Part shown: one piece after another, positions 12,880 through 24,639 of the stretch
Position numbering within the stretch: the first letter of the stretch is position 1
Layout: each line of letters begins with the position of its first letter
From: Anthonomus grandis grandis
Lineage: Eukaryota > Arthropoda > Insecta > Coleoptera > Curculionidae
Direction: 5' to 3'
DNA length: 64,000 bases
Assembly: GCF_022605725.1 (NCBI RefSeq)
Contig: NC_065561.1
Span: 21,242,256 to 21,306,255 of the forward strand
Notes under the pieces: generated by a model
The model's database searches: none
Seen by the model: the letters and a program-made list of their open reading frames with translations, nothing else
What the model was told of the DNA's origin: nothing
Position numbers and translations under genes: made by a program

Positions 12880-13140
12880 AGTAAGAATCGATATTGTCCC
12901 GATTTAAAAACAATCGCGGGAAGAGAAAGAGGGACCGTAGTGTAGCGGGAGCACTTTTACTATCGATTGATCGTCGCTGCTGCTGCTGCTACTGCTGAGT
13001 TTCATCACATTCTTATGCGTCAGCAAAGTCGCCACTTTTGCCTTCTCAGCATCATTTCGGCCTCTTACCACTGGATGTTGCTGATCTCTTCACTTTCCCA
13101 ACATAACATAGAAAACTAGCCGACGACAACGTATACGAAT
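12880..13140. promoter_or_regulatory. Candidate cis-regulatory island with Maf-response half-sites
   Basis: A more GC-balanced stretch containing TGCGTCAGCA at 13016-13025, close to a one-and-a-half Maf recognition element (half-site GTCAGCA), and TGCTGAGT at 12993-13000, a second MARE-like half-site, next to a short CTG run. It lies 6.2 kb upstream of the Maf gene's predicted promoter. Large Maf factors are known to bind such sites, so autoregulation is possible, but a target has not been shown. Confidence 0.35.
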
Positions 13141-14229
13141 GAATGAACGAACTACATCAGTATCGACTCATTTTTACTATAACGCGCGTTATATAGTAAA
13201 TATTTTGAGGCGAGTTTTGTTTAACAAACAGATTTTTCTATGGTGTACGCATAATCTGGTTTTTTTTCCTGATAGCGGTTTTTCGTTGAATATGGGTTTT
13301 TTGACTTACTGATCATGACCTACAGCAATGATAAGCGTAAAATTAAAATTCGGAATTAGACATAGTAGTTTGTTACTTTTTCCGGAGTTTAAGTTATTGG
13401 AGTAATAATGATCCTGATTTCCTTGTATTTCTAAAAAATGTGTTTCTTCTATACTGAAAATGACTCCGAAGTCCTGAAATTGAGTCAATATGTTATTTTT
13501 TTAAACTTTTCATTTCGTAACAAAACATCCACTGTGTCCATTTAAGTTATTTAAACCTGGAAAAATACTGCAGTAATGACTGGGTATTTACTAATCCAGA
13601 GTAAGTTTTTTTTTAATAATACGTAGATATATTTTATTAAAAATCTTTTCTCATAATACTGAAGGACCAAGACTACTTATTTATAGAGAAAAGATAGGGT
13701 GACAAAACAAATTATTGATTACTAAGGTTTAATGATTACGAGCTTACATGCCAGATGTTTAATCTTGAGCCAATAATAACAAAATATGATGGGTATATGT
13801 AATTTATATAATTTTACTCTTAATAGGTTAAAAAATAAAAATCAATTTTTTTTTATTAGTTCCAGATATAAAAATATGGGCAAATAATTAATTTTTGAGC
13901 CTACTGTAAGTTTTTTTTCAATTTTGGTATTATAGAGCTAAATAACTGTGGAACCTACGACGTTTCTTGAGAATGACCTTATAAAAGCCGAAACGTAGAC
14001 TTTTTTTTAAAAATAAATCCAAATGCCTGGAATCTGGCATATTATTTCTTATTTTCCGTTTTATAATAAAAGACTCATAGTGTCCATTTAAATTATGCAT
14101 ACTTACAATAGAAAATCTTCCTAATTTTTATTTTTAAACAAATATTACAAGTGGTAATTATTTCGGTGCATAACCTAAATGGATTCAATGCACGTCTTTA
14201 TTTGAAACTTTGGAAAAACATTTAAAATT
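13141..14229. other. Intergenic with one hammerhead-like hairpin motif
   Basis: No gene seen. The segment 13966-13995 (+) has the layout CTTGAGA, a short C-rich/G-rich helix, then CCGAAACG. It resembles the motifs at 43513-43539 and 46299-46327 on the minus strand, but is the most decayed of the three. Confidence 0.3.
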
Positions 14230-15400
14230 ATGTCACCTGGAAGACACTACACTAAAGAGATCTGGAAAATGAGAAAAAAAATATTCTTTGGAAACAATCT
14301 ATGCTTCCTAGGAAAAAATTAAAAATTACAACAAATCCGTGAAAGAAATCAAAAATTATTTCAATGGTCTGGAAAACCTTAAAAAATACTGGAAGTCTCT
14401 AGAAAGAAAGACGAAATTAAGCCAAATACCTGGAAGAAATCCAAAATTATTCCAGAAACTAAGAAAATCGTGAAACAAACCTTTTTAATCCCTGAAAAAA
14501 ATTTAAAAAATTACGTCAAATGCCTTGAAAAACTCAAAAATTATACCAGTGGTCCGAAACCGATAAAAGCCTTTTTTCATCCCTGAAAAAACCTAAAAAC
14601 GTTATTAATTATTTGTTAATTATGTGTTTATAATTAATTTAATTACGTTAAAGGTCTGGAAGGATTAAATATCATACCGGTGGTCTGGAAAGTATGAAAA
14701 CCCATTTTTAATCCCTTGAATAAATCAAAAATCATAATAATAACATAAAAGATGCTACCTAAGATAAAAATCTAATTTTAATTAAAAAAAAACAAAAAAT
14801 AATATCAAATACCTAATAAAAAAATCAAAAATTACTCCTCTAGAGAGACCTGAAAAATGTGAACAAATATTCTCGTTTTTTATTAAAAATTACATCGTCA
14901 AATGCCTGGAAGAAGTCAGAAATCACACTAGCAATCTGGAAAACCTAAAATCTTATTTTTCACCCCTAGAAAAAAAATTGAAAAATACCAAGTCAAATGC
15001 CTAGAAGAAATCAAGAATTAATCCAGAGACCTGGAAAAAGTGAAGGCAAATTGTGATCCCTGGAAGACACATAAAATTACGTCAAATGCCTGGAAGAAAT
15101 CAAAAATTACTCCTCTAGAGAGACCTGAAAAGTGTGAACAAATATTTTCGTTTTTTATTAAAAATTACATCGTCAAATGCCTGGAAGAAGTCAGAAATTA
15201 CACTAGCAATCTGGAAAACCTGAAATCTTATTTTTCACCCCTAGAAAAAAATTGAAAAATACCAAGTCAAATGCCTAGAAGAAATCAAGAATTAATCCAG
15301 AGACCTGGAAAAAGTGAAGGCAAATTGTGATCCCTGGAAGACACATAAGATTACGTCAAATGCCTGGAAGAAATCAAATAATTTTCTAAAAGCATAAACA
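14230..15400 (+). repeat. Degenerate repeats with AATGCCTGGAAGAAATC, including a 275-bp tandem duplication
   Basis: The word (A)AATGCCTGGAAGAAATCAAA recurs many times at irregular spacing. Inside this, a unit starting ATTACTCCTCTAGAGAGACC at 14831 is repeated from 15106, a 275-base step, and the copies stay near-identical to about 15375. A short open frame at 15040-15255 lies wholly in the duplication and is not a gene. The core GCCTGGAA is shared with the 110-bp array and the dispersed hairpins. Confidence 0.85.
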
Positions 15401-16741
15401 ACTTGAAAAAACATTTTTAATTTAAAATTTATTACCATAGATGTAATAATCAAGACTCCATAACATTTCCGTATCTCATCATTGGTCATAACCTGCTCCT
15501 TTTAACAGGAGAATTTTTGAAGATGGCCTAAAAAAAAAGACGAAGCATCAGAAATTCTTTCGAAAGAAAATCAGCTTCGTCACTAATATTTTTAATACCT
15601 GGAACATATAAAAAAATCACGTCAAATGTCAGGAAAAAAATAAAGAATTTATTGCAGCTGAAGGTACTCATTTTTTAATTTATTACAGTTGACCTTCAAT
15701 TAATTCCCTTTTCAGGTAGTTAAAGAATTAATTCCTTCTTGTTGCAGATAGTTGACCTCCTTTCTGGCAATTGAAGCATATAGATATTTCTATTTTTCTT
15801 ATAAATAATTCAATCAAGGTTTCATTATCTCCTAGGTGATTTGAAATATTGAATTTTTATCAGGTGATACCGAATAAAGTCACGTTCATCCCTAGGACTA
15901 AACTCGTATAACCATGGCATTTTTCTGCTTGTCCTTGTCGAATATTATTAACGTACTGCCTGGAAAATCGTGGTTTGAACGGTCTTAAGAACCGAAAAAC
16001 TTATCTATGCGCAATATTAGACCGCGGTTATGTGTGTGTGTATTAAAAACGATATCCCCAATACAGCAACAACACTTTTTTTTTTTAATATACGTTGCTC
16101 ATTCATAACTTGGTCGAAATTTATGAAATTCTCGACGAATAAAATAAACAAAGTACCGCTTTGGTCCAAGCCGAAATCACTTTTGAAAACCGATACTCGG
16201 GAAGGATGTTTTTCTTTCAAGAAACGATTACGACGGTTTTTTCTTGGCGATTTCTGGTTGATGGATGACACGTTAAAACGATTTAAAATTCTTGTGAATG
16301 TTTAAGATAACTTGAAGGGAAAAGAATTTTTGTTCCTAAAAATCATAGACTATATCCTGAGTGTGTTTTGGGTAATGAGAGTACAAAAGATATCATTCCA
16401 CCTATAGTAGTTCAATTTAGCTATTGGTAAATGGTGGTATTTATCATCAAACGCCTTAGAGTCATCAAAAAAGTTATTTATTAACAATAGTATCGTTTGG
16501 ATATAAATGCGGTAAGATTCTAATGCCCCTGGTATATTTCCTATATAATACTATTATTATTATTATTTTTCTTAATAATAAAAATAAATTAATGTACTTT
16601 TCAATTTTTTCCTTATTTTTGTGCACAATAGTTTCACATGCTACTTGACCATCGTGTACACTACCCCATAAATTTCCAAATTTATTTTTCAAAAGTCAAG
16701 TATAGGTAAGATGCCTTAAACTAAACGTCTTAAAATATTAA
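15401..16741. other. Intergenic, no gene recognised
   Basis: Contains further weak GCCTGGAA-type words (near 15600 and 15958) and a short ATT run near 16550. A 91-codon frame at 16030-16305 has no recognisable domain and sits opposite another open frame, so it was not called. The stretch 16010-16310 is less AT-rich than its surroundings. Confidence 0.3.
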
Positions 16742-17228
16742 TTTTTTTACATAGTTATGATCCTCACAGACAATGATCACTATTTATTATACAGCGGTCG
16801 TGTGTGAGGCAAAAAGTTAACTTTTTGGATTTCTACAGGATTTAATTCCTCAATTGCCTTGAAATGTTAATTTTCTTACGTAAATATGATCCTTACATAT
16901 GAGGATCACCTTTTTACAGAAATTATGTGGAATCAGAGGCGGATTAACAGCAAAACTGAGGTAAATTATATTTTTTTGTTTCTCTAAGTTTAACGTTAAA
17001 TAAATTAAAAACTATTGGGTCTAAAAAGTTGAAAGTTACAGGAGTGATAGTTTGGTATGTTGCCCACCAATCCTAAAAGTTTCAGCTTTTTAGGTATCCT
17101 CAGTGCAAAGTTGTAAGCGAAAAAGTAGGCGAGGCATCAATACTAGTTTTCCAATCTAATTAGCCCCGGGTTACTCACACGCTCGCTATAAAATGGTGAT
17201 CTGTGAGGATCATAACTATGTAAAAAAA
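16742..17228. repeat. 29-bp perfect inverted repeat bounding about 430 bp
   Basis: The 29 bases at 16742-16770 (ending ATGATCCTCACAGA) are the exact reverse complement of 17200-17228 (starting TCTGTGAGGATCAT). A second, weaker pair (CAATTGCCTTGAAA near 16856 and TTTCAAGGCAATTG near 17235) continues the symmetry. The right arm runs into array B and resembles an array A unit. This may be a terminal inverted repeat of a small element or an inverted satellite junction. Confidence 0.8.
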
Positions 17229-17229
17229 A

Positions 17230-18960
17230 ATATAATTTCAAGGCAATTGAGGTTTTGAGTGAGGAGTGAAATAAGGTAGAAACTTAACAAGTTGACTTTC
17301 TGCCTCTTTTAGGGCATTTCTATCGCTATTTTTTTTCCAACTTTCGAACACTATTTTGGGCAATTCCTCAAAAATTAATAATTTCTCAAATAATTTATAG
17401 AAACAAGAAATGATCTTTTAACCTTGTCCAATCTAGCACTATTTAAATTAGCTCTTTAACTGAAAAAGTAATTAAGTTACAGTCAATTTTGCTAAGGAAC
17501 AATTTTTTTTCAACTGTCGATCATAATTTTGGGCAATTTCTCAAAAACTAATGATTTTTTAAAAAATGTATAGAGACTTAAAATGATCCCTTAACCTTGC
17601 CCAATTTAGCACCGTTTAAATCACCTCTTTAACTGAGATAGTAATCAAGTTACAGTCAATTTTGCTAAAGAACAATTTTTTTTTCAACTGTCAAACACCA
17701 TTTTAAGCAATTTCTCAAAAACTAATGATTTCTCAAAAAATTTATAGAGACATGAAATGCTCCTTTAACCTTATCCAATTTACCACTATTTAAAATATGT
17801 TTTTAACTAAAATAGTAATCAAGTTACAGCCAATTTTGCTAGTGAACAATTTTTTTCCAACTGTCGAACACCATTTTGATAAATTTCTCAAAAACTAATA
17901 ATTTCTCAAAAAATGTGTAAAAACATAAAACAAACCTCCAAGCTTAATGAATCCAGCGCAATTTAAATCGCCTCCCTATCTAAAAGAATAAAAAAGTTAC
18001 AGTTAATTTTACTAGAAAACAATTTTTTTTTCCAACTGTCGAACACCATTTTGGGCAATTTCTCAAAAACTAATGATTTCTCAAAAAATTTATAGAGACA
18101 TGAAATGATGCTTTAACCTTGTTCAACTTAGCACTATTTAAATTACCTCTTTAGCTAAAAGACTAATCAAGTTACAGTCAATTTTGCTAAAGAACAATTT
18201 TTTTTTCAACTGTCGAACACCATTTTAAGCAATTTCTCAAAAACTAATGATTTCTCAAAAAATGTATAGAGACGTGAAATGCTCCTTTAACCTTGTCCAA
18301 TTTATCACTATTTAAAATATGTTTTTAACTAAAATATTAATCAAGTTACAGCCAATTTTGCTAGTGAACAATTTTTTTCCAACTGTCGAACACCATTTTG
18401 ATAAATTTCTCAAAAACTAATAATTTCTCAAAAAATGTGTAAAAACATAAAACAAACCTCCAAGCTTAATCAATCCAGCGCAATTTAAATCACCTCCCTA
18501 TCTAAAAGAATAAAAAAGTTACAGTTAATTTTACTAGAGAACAATTTTTTTTCCAACTGTCGAACAACATTTTGGGCAATTTCTCAAAAACTAATGATTT
18601 CTCAAAAAATTTATAGAGACATGAAATGATGCTTTAACCTTGTTCAACTTAGCACCATTTAAATTACCTCTTTAGCTAAAAAACTAATCAAGTTACAGTC
18701 AATTTTGCTAAAGAACAATTTTTTTTCCAACTGTCGGACACCATTTTGGGCAATTTCTCAAAAACTAATGATTTCTCAAAAAATTTATAGAGACATGAAA
18801 TGATCTTTTAACCTTTTTCAATCTAGCACTATTTAATTTATTTCCCTAACTAATACAACAACAAAGTTACAGCCAAATTTGTTAGAGAACAATTTTGTTC
18901 TCAACTGTTTAAGAACCTATCGAGCAAATTCTCAAAAATTTTATAAAGAGCTTAAACGCG
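17230..18960 (+). repeat. ~174-bp satellite array B, about 10 units
   Basis: Units carry CAACTGTCGAACACCATTTT, CAATTTCTCAAAAACTAATG and AAGTTACAGTCAATTTTGCT. The CTGTCGA word occurs at 17341 (as CTTTCGA), 17514, 17688, 17861, 18036, 18210, 18383, 18557, 18731 and 18905, spaced 173-175 bases. A block of three units (about 522 bp) beginning near 17640 is duplicated near 18180. The first unit (17205-17330) resembles array A in order of words, so A and B may share an origin. The array stops 230 bases before the Maf promoter. Confidence 0.92.
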
Positions 18961-19195
18961 CCCTTAACCCCGTCTAAATCGGCACCATTTAAATCAAACC
19001 CGTTACAATAATAACCGGGGGGGAAAAAAAACCTCCTTTTTCGGAACCGGATTACCATAAAACGGTCTAACCCGTTCGACTTTTAGTGAGGTCCATCCAT
19101 ATGCCGGGAAAATCTTACGAGAGGACATTTCCAACACACAATAAAACTGGAAAATCACCCCGGCTATTACCCGCTCTCTCCACTGGCCGAAGTGG

Positions 19196-19201
19196 TATAA
19201 A
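19196..19201 (+). promoter_or_regulatory. Candidate TATA box of the Maf gene
   Basis: TATAAA lies in the CpG-rich 5' flank, in AGTGGTATAAACAAAA. A start site about 30 bases downstream (near 19225-19230) would give a leader of about 260 bases containing two short upstream ORFs. No other TATA-like word is as well placed. Confidence 0.45.
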
Positions 19202-19408
19202 CAAAATTTGCATTCGTCCTCTCGCTCCCGTTCGCTCTGGATCCGTTTAATTGTCCTCGTCGCACCCACGGTTGCTGCTTATCCGAAACTCGGAGGCGGT
19301 CCACGGGAATGCGACCGCCCCCCGGTTCGTTCGTTTCCTGCCGCTGGGCCTTCCCGGACTAACCGCCTCACGCTACACCACAACGTTCCCTGCCGCCGAC
19401 GCGTTCGC

Positions 19409-19456
19409 ATGAAGTCGAGGAGAATCGTAACGCGAGAGTGTTTTCGAGTGTTCTAA
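19409..19456 (+). CDS. Upstream ORF 1 in the Maf leader (15 codons)
   Basis: ATG at 19409 opens a 15-codon frame that ends with TAA at 19454-19456, thirty bases before the Maf start codon. If transcription starts near the TATA box, this ORF is inside the mRNA. The peptide is basic and has no known homologue; a role as a translational brake is inferred from position only. Confidence 0.35.
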   Translation: MKSRRIVTRECFRVF

Positions 19457-19471
19457 CTTTAAGTGTTTTGA

Positions 19472-19516
19472 ATGAATCGTGTATCATGGAAGACGACCCG
19501 CAGCAGCACCTGTTAG
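19472..19516 (+). CDS. Upstream ORF 2, overlapping the Maf start codon (14 codons)
   Basis: ATG at 19472, in a weak context (T at -3, A at +4), opens a frame ending TAG at 19514-19516. It runs across the Maf ATG at 19486 in a different phase. Ribosomes starting here could not start at the Maf codon without moving back, so it could lower Maf output. No data beyond the sequence support its use. Confidence 0.35.
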   Translation: MNRVSWKTTRSSTC

Positions 19517-20442
19517 CTGAAGAGTACGTCCACGATTTCGTCCTGGACCACTTGGAAGATATTACCGTGAAACGTGAAGAGAAACAACGTCAGTACATGG
19601 AGTCCGGACAGTGGTTGCACCATCAGGAGGACGAGGAGGCAAACAGGAGACCTCACGGGTGGGACGAGCGTAGGAACTTGTCTCCCTCCGAAGGTATTTA
19701 CCAGCAGCCGGTGCTGATTAATATGATCGATCCGGATACTCCTCCTCACACCACCCCGAGCCAATCGCCCGTGCCCTATCGGCCGCATACTGTCGAAGAT
19801 GACCAGCAACAGATGACCATGCAGATGTGGTTTCCCTTAAGGTCCGAGCCGCAACCTTTGGACTTACGACCGCTGCATTGTATGGGCGCGGGAGATCCTG
19901 ACTGGGACAGACGAGGATACATACCGTCCGGCATGATCCTCGAGGACCAGAACCACCACGTGCACCACCAGAGGCCACAATCAGTTTCTTCGGTAGCCAG
20001 CTTGTCCATATCCCCCAGGGTAAGCAACCGGAGGGACAGTGGTTATTTGACCAGCGATGGGTGTAACACCAGCGGTTACTCCACTTGCTCAGAAGACATC
20101 GGACTGACCGACAAACTTTTAATGAGCTTATCAGTGCGTGAGTTAAACAAACGCTTACACGGTTGCCCCCGCGAGGAAATAATCAGTCTGAAGCAGAGAC
20201 GAAGGACTTTGAAGAATCGGGGCTACGCTCAGAACTGTCGTTCCAAACGTTTGCAGCAGCGTCAAGATCTGGAGCAAACGAACAGAACGTTGCAGAACGA
20301 GCTGCACCGCACCAGGTCAGAGTTGGCGCGGGTGATGCAAGAGTTGGACCGATTGAAGTTGCAGGTGAGGAACCACCAGGGGGGTCAGAACGTCGCTCAG
20401 AGTTGCGAGAATCAGAACAGCTCGCCCGAGTATTACGTCTGA
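19486..20442 (+). CDS. tj: Large Maf bZIP transcription factor (traffic jam-like)
   Basis: Single-exon gene of 318 codons, in line with the intronless large Mafs of many animals. The N-terminus has the conserved acidic EEYVHDFVLDHLED segment followed by VKRE, matching the large-Maf activation region. A low-complexity middle (His, Pro and Gln runs) follows. Residues about 211-240 are the extended homology region (SVRELNKRLHGCPREEI), about 238-255 the basic region with the Maf signature NRGYAQNCRSKR, and about 260-295 the leucine zipper (LEQTNRTLQNEL onward). The start at 19486 is chosen for its A at -3 and G at +4 and because homology begins there; the frame is open further upstream without an ATG. 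The product should be a nuclear DNA-binding factor that recognises MARE sites; in Drosophila Traffic jam acts in gonadal soma. Orthology is inferred. Confidence 0.93.
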   Translation: MEDDPQQHLLAEEYVHDFVLDHLEDITVKREEKQRQYMESGQWLHHQEDEEANRRPHGWDERRNLSPSEGIYQQPVLINMIDPDTPPHTTPSQSPVPYRPHTVEDDQQQMTMQMWFPLRSEPQPLDLRPLHCMGAGDPDWDRRGYIPSGMILEDQNHHVHHQRPQSVSSVASLSISPRVSNRRDSGYLTSDGCNTSGYSTCSEDIGLTDKLLMSLSVRELNKRLHGCPREEIISLKQRRRTLKNRGYAQNCRSKRLQQRQDLEQTNRTLQNELHRTRSELARVMQELDRLKLQVRNHQGGQNVAQSCENQNSSPEYYV

Positions 20443-20723
20443 CATCACTTTCAGGGTCGCCGACTATAGTATCAGCGATCCATCGGCGGTTCTTCCTTAG
20501 AGTTTCCGGTTGAGAGACGCAGAGGTGATCGCCGTTAATCAGTGCAAGTGAGAGAAAGAGTATTTTTGACAAACTAGGATAGTATTAATCATCGTTCGGT
20601 TTTTGTTGCATGGTGCCAAGTTTATTGTTTTTTTTATTTAATTGTACGTGGTTAGACCTTAAGGTAAAAAAAATATGTTAAGTTTTGGTTTTGTTTTGCA
20701 ATCTTGAAATATCACTTTTGTAA

Positions 20724-20936
20724 AATAAATTAAAAAGCATATCTGACATTTACGATTAGGTATTAATTAATATTTTTTTTTTTTAACTTTAAGGCATTTT
20801 TTAAAATATATTTTTATATCTCGCGGGTCGGTTTTGGACCCGACACGTTATGTTTTACAAAAAAAAAATATATTATATTTAAAATATGTTATGTGAAAAC
20901 GAGTTGTAAATAAAACAAATCTTAGATGCCAATAAA
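20724..20936 (+). terminator. Poly(A) signals of the Maf gene
   Basis: Three AATAAA hexamers occur at 20724-20729, 20909-20914 and 20931-20936, after a T- and A-rich 3' UTR starting at 20443. The last two are most likely the main site, placing the 3' end near 20950-20960. Confidence 0.6.
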
Positions 20937-21169
20937 CACAATGTTGGTTTATATAAAAAAAAAATTGTGTTTTATTTAAAGACTTTTACTCACCTGTCAG
21001 CTGCACAGAAATATTTGAGCACTTAAACGCAATTAATTGAACACTAAAAGCTTAAAAAAAAGCAGGTTAAAAGCATCCCGTTTAAAGGGAAGTCCCTAAA
21101 TTAAGAATAAGTAGGTCACGACATAATTGTAGGGATTTTTCTACTACATTTCACTATCCAGAATCACTT

Positions 21170-22910
21170 TAAATTGAATGGAAATATTATTTTCCTAACA
21201 TATTTAGACTAACTACAAAAGGAAGAAAACATTCAGCAGGAATTCTCCAGCATTTCCAGATCTGAGATAAGAAATGGGGGTCAAAAGTTCATTTTCTCAT
21301 GTTTTACCACATCTCACCTTTCAGGAACATTCTGGATCGCTTGGAAATGTTACTTTTCTGACTTATTGAAGCTGATTTAAGAAGAAACGTCTCATTTCAT
21401 AGCGATCGTCTATGAATTCGGGAGCGTAAATGCTCATTTATGTCGATTTGGGGGTCAAAAGTCCAATTTTCCATTTTCTACCGCATCTGACCTTTCAGGA
21501 ACATTCTGGATCACCTGGAAATGTTACTTTTTTGACCTATTTAAACTAATTACAGACGAGAAATATCTATAAAATGATATTCGCTCAGGAATTTTTGATC
21601 TTAGATGCCCATTTATGTCGATTTGGGGATCAAAAGTCCATTTTTTCACTTCTACCGCATCTCAACTTTCAGGGACATTCTGGATCGCTTGGAAGTATTA
21701 CTTTTCTGACATATTTAAGCTGATTACAGATGAGAGATATTATTTTATAGCGATCGCTTAGAAATTTTTGGTCTTAGATGCTCATTTATGACGATTTGGG
21801 GGTCAAAAGTCCAATTTTCCACTTTCTACCGCATCTTACCTTCCAGATACATCCTAGATCACCTGGAAATGTTACTTTTCTGACTTATTGAAGCTGATTT
21901 AAAACGAGAGATATCATTTTATAGCGATCGCTCAGGAATTTTTGATCTTAGATGCTCATTTATGTCGATTTGGGGATCCAAAGTCCATTTTTTCACTTTC
22001 TACCGCATCTCACCTTCCAGGTACATCCTGGATCACCTGGAAATGTTACTTTTCTGACTTATTTAAGCTGATTTAAGACGAGACATCTCATTTCATAGCG
22101 ATCGTCTATGAATTTGGAAGCGTAAATGCTCATTTATGCCGATTTGGGGATCAAAAGTCCAACTTTCCATTTTCTACCGCATCTCACCTTCCAGGTACAT
22201 CCTAGATCGCTTGGAAATGTTACTTTTCTGGCTTATTGAAGCTGATTTAAGAAGAGACATCTCATTTCATAGCGATCGTCTATGAATTTGGGAGCTTAGA
22301 TGCTCATTTATGTCGATTTGGATATCAAAAGTCCAATTTTCCATTTTCTACCACATCTCACCTTTCAGGTACATTCTGGATCACCGAGAAATGTCACTTT
22401 TCTGACCTATTTAAACTAATTACAGACGAGAGATATCATTTTATAGCGATCGCCCAGGAATTTTTGGTCTTAGATGCTCATTTATGTCGATTTGGGGGTC
22501 AAAAGTCCAATTTTCCACTTTCTACCGCATCTCAACTTTCAGGGACATTCTGGATCGCTAGGAAATGTCACTTTTCTGACATGTTTAAGCCGATTACAAA
22601 CGAGACATCTCATTTCAAAGTGATCGTCTATGAATTTGGGAGCGTAGATGTTCATTTATGTGCATTTGGGGGTCAAAAGTCCAATTTTTCACTTTCGACC
22701 GCATCTCACCTTCCAAGTACATTCCGGATCACCGGGAAATGTCACTTTTCTCATTCGTTTAAGCTAATTACAGACGAGAAACATAATTTGATAGCAATCG
22801 CCTATGAACTTCGAATCTAAATGAGTCATTTAAGTCAATTTAAGGGTAAAAAATCGATTTTTGACTTTCTATCGTATTTCACCGTTCAGCAACATTGTTG
22901 AATTGCCTGT
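21170..22910 (-). repeat. 174-bp satellite array C, about 10 units, inverted relative of array A
   Basis: The CATCTCACCTT word occurs at 21310, 21484, 21658, 21832, 22006, 22180, 22354, 22528 and 22702, exactly 174 bases apart, with a decayed unit after that. On the minus strand the unit reads GCGGTAGAAAGTGGAAAA, ACTTTTGACCCC and GAGCGATCGCTATAAAATGA. This parallels GCGATCGAAAGTGGAAAA, ACTTTTGACCC and GACGATCGCTATGAAATGA of array A in the same order. So A and C are diverged copies in opposite orientation on either side of the Maf gene. A 118-codon open frame at 22464-22820 is repeat sequence, not a gene. Confidence 0.95.
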
Positions 22911-24639
22911 AAACATTATTTTTATTAACGTATATTGCTATTCGTATTCCTCCTTCATGGTTATTTTTTTACATTGAACAATATCAGTCCTATGACTTGT
23001 CTAAAGCATTTGACCGAAGAATTTCCAAAGAAATAACGAGAAAAAATTTGAACATCGAAATCGCAATCAAATGGGTTAAGAATATATTGAAGTTGTTTGA
23101 TTTTATGCCACTGAACACCTTTCCTGAAATTTTCGTAGTGACGTCCATAATAAATAAATTAATTAATTAATTAGTCTAGGCAGTTGAGGTGCAATTTTAA
23201 TTAAAGTGCTTACAATTTAAAAGAAATGCGTGGACTCAACTGCCTGAAAATGTAAATTAATATCTACTTAATTAATGTTATTATTAAATTAATCTAGGCA
23301 GTTAAAGTAAAATTAATTAAGTTAATCTGTAGTTCAATTTTCTGGAATTGTAAAATAATTAAAATTCAATAAAAATTTTAAGGAAAAAAAAATAGTTTTC
23401 CCTAGTAAGGACAGACAAAGAAAGGATGAAAAAGCCCTTTACAATTTACAAAAATATAATTACTAATAAAATACAATATAATTACCACTTATATGTCATT
23501 AATTTAATTAATTGATTGGTTCTAAGAAGATTTATTAAGATTTATTTATATCTTAAACTCACTCGATATTCTAGATATATATTATATTATCCTATGAAGA
23601 TGAATTAATGAATGGAATATAGATGTGTTCTGAAGATCTTATGGGTCTATGCTGATAAGAAATCTATGCCTCAACTACCTGTAATAGTAAAATAATTCCA
23701 ATTTAAATGATAATAATAAATTAATTAATTAGTCCAGGCAATTGAAGCATACTCTTAATTAAAATGGCTGACATTATAAAAAATCTATCCTGAAAAAGTA
23801 AATTCTGACTGAACTATGGTATCAATGACTAACAAAAAGAAATTGTATACAGGAATTGTATTATTTCAGTTAGTTTTCCTTATTGAAACCAGTATGACAA
23901 AGCAACGTAAAAATTTAAAATTGGAAATTTTCATTTCAGTACTTAATAGAGTCAGTTTTTGCAGCGGTGTTTCGGGACCTGTCTAAAGCTTCTGACTGTG
24001 TCAATTATTCAGCTTTAAAAGCTTTTAAAGGAATTTTGAGCAATCTCTACAATATTCGGATTTCAGGTGGATTAAAAGGCATTTTTTTGTATAATATAAC
24101 ACATTTTACGTTCCTCTAATTAATATTTTCGATCGCCTAGAAATACGTTATTTTTAACACGCTTTTATTAGCTCAGGTTGTATCTATGTAACGAAATCTG
24201 TGAGCTTAATTTTCACTGGTTTCTAAAAGTCTGATCAACTTGCACACGTATCAAGGACCGATGACAACGCAATAATTTGATAAAAGTTTCCCTTTATCCT
24301 TATTAAGACTGCCAGGATTAATAAATTCTACTTTTTAGTTCGATTAGCAACAAAAGCGTGTTCTTTTTTATACAATTATTTATTTAATATTTAGGCCATG
24401 TGAAGTTTGCCGAATCCTCCATCGAACGTCGCACAAGATACGGGTGGTACCGAGAAAATAATTAAATACTCCAAAATCCAGCCTGGAGATAGACAGCAGC
24501 AGCATTTTTAGTACCGAGTTGAAGCACAAAAGGAATAATCTTGGACTGATTGAAGTGAGGACTGTAACAATATTGAATGGCCTTTATACTGTGTATCACA
24601 ATGGCGATAAATTTTCCAAGAATTTCCCTTAGTCCCCTT
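22911..24639. other. Intergenic with two RT relics and a GCCTGG hairpin
   Basis: Two small reverse-transcriptase scars are visible on the plus strand: YDLSKAFDRRISKE near 22990-23030 and VFRDLSKASDCVNYSAL near 23950-24010, both echoing the LINE motif DLSKAFD. CTAGGCAGTTGAG at 23176-23188 faces CTCAACTGCCTGAA at 23235-23248. No intact gene was seen; 24360-24560 is less AT-rich but has no recognisable content. Confidence 0.45.

Noticed and set aside
15040..15255. 71-codon open frame
   Set aside because: Lies entirely in a 275-bp tandem duplication of noncoding repeat sequence.
16030..16305. 91-codon open frame
   Set aside because: No domain, no splice context, and an open frame overlaps it on the other strand.
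22464..22820. 118-codon open frame
   Set aside because: It spans two units of the 174-bp array C and its protein repeats itself accordingly.
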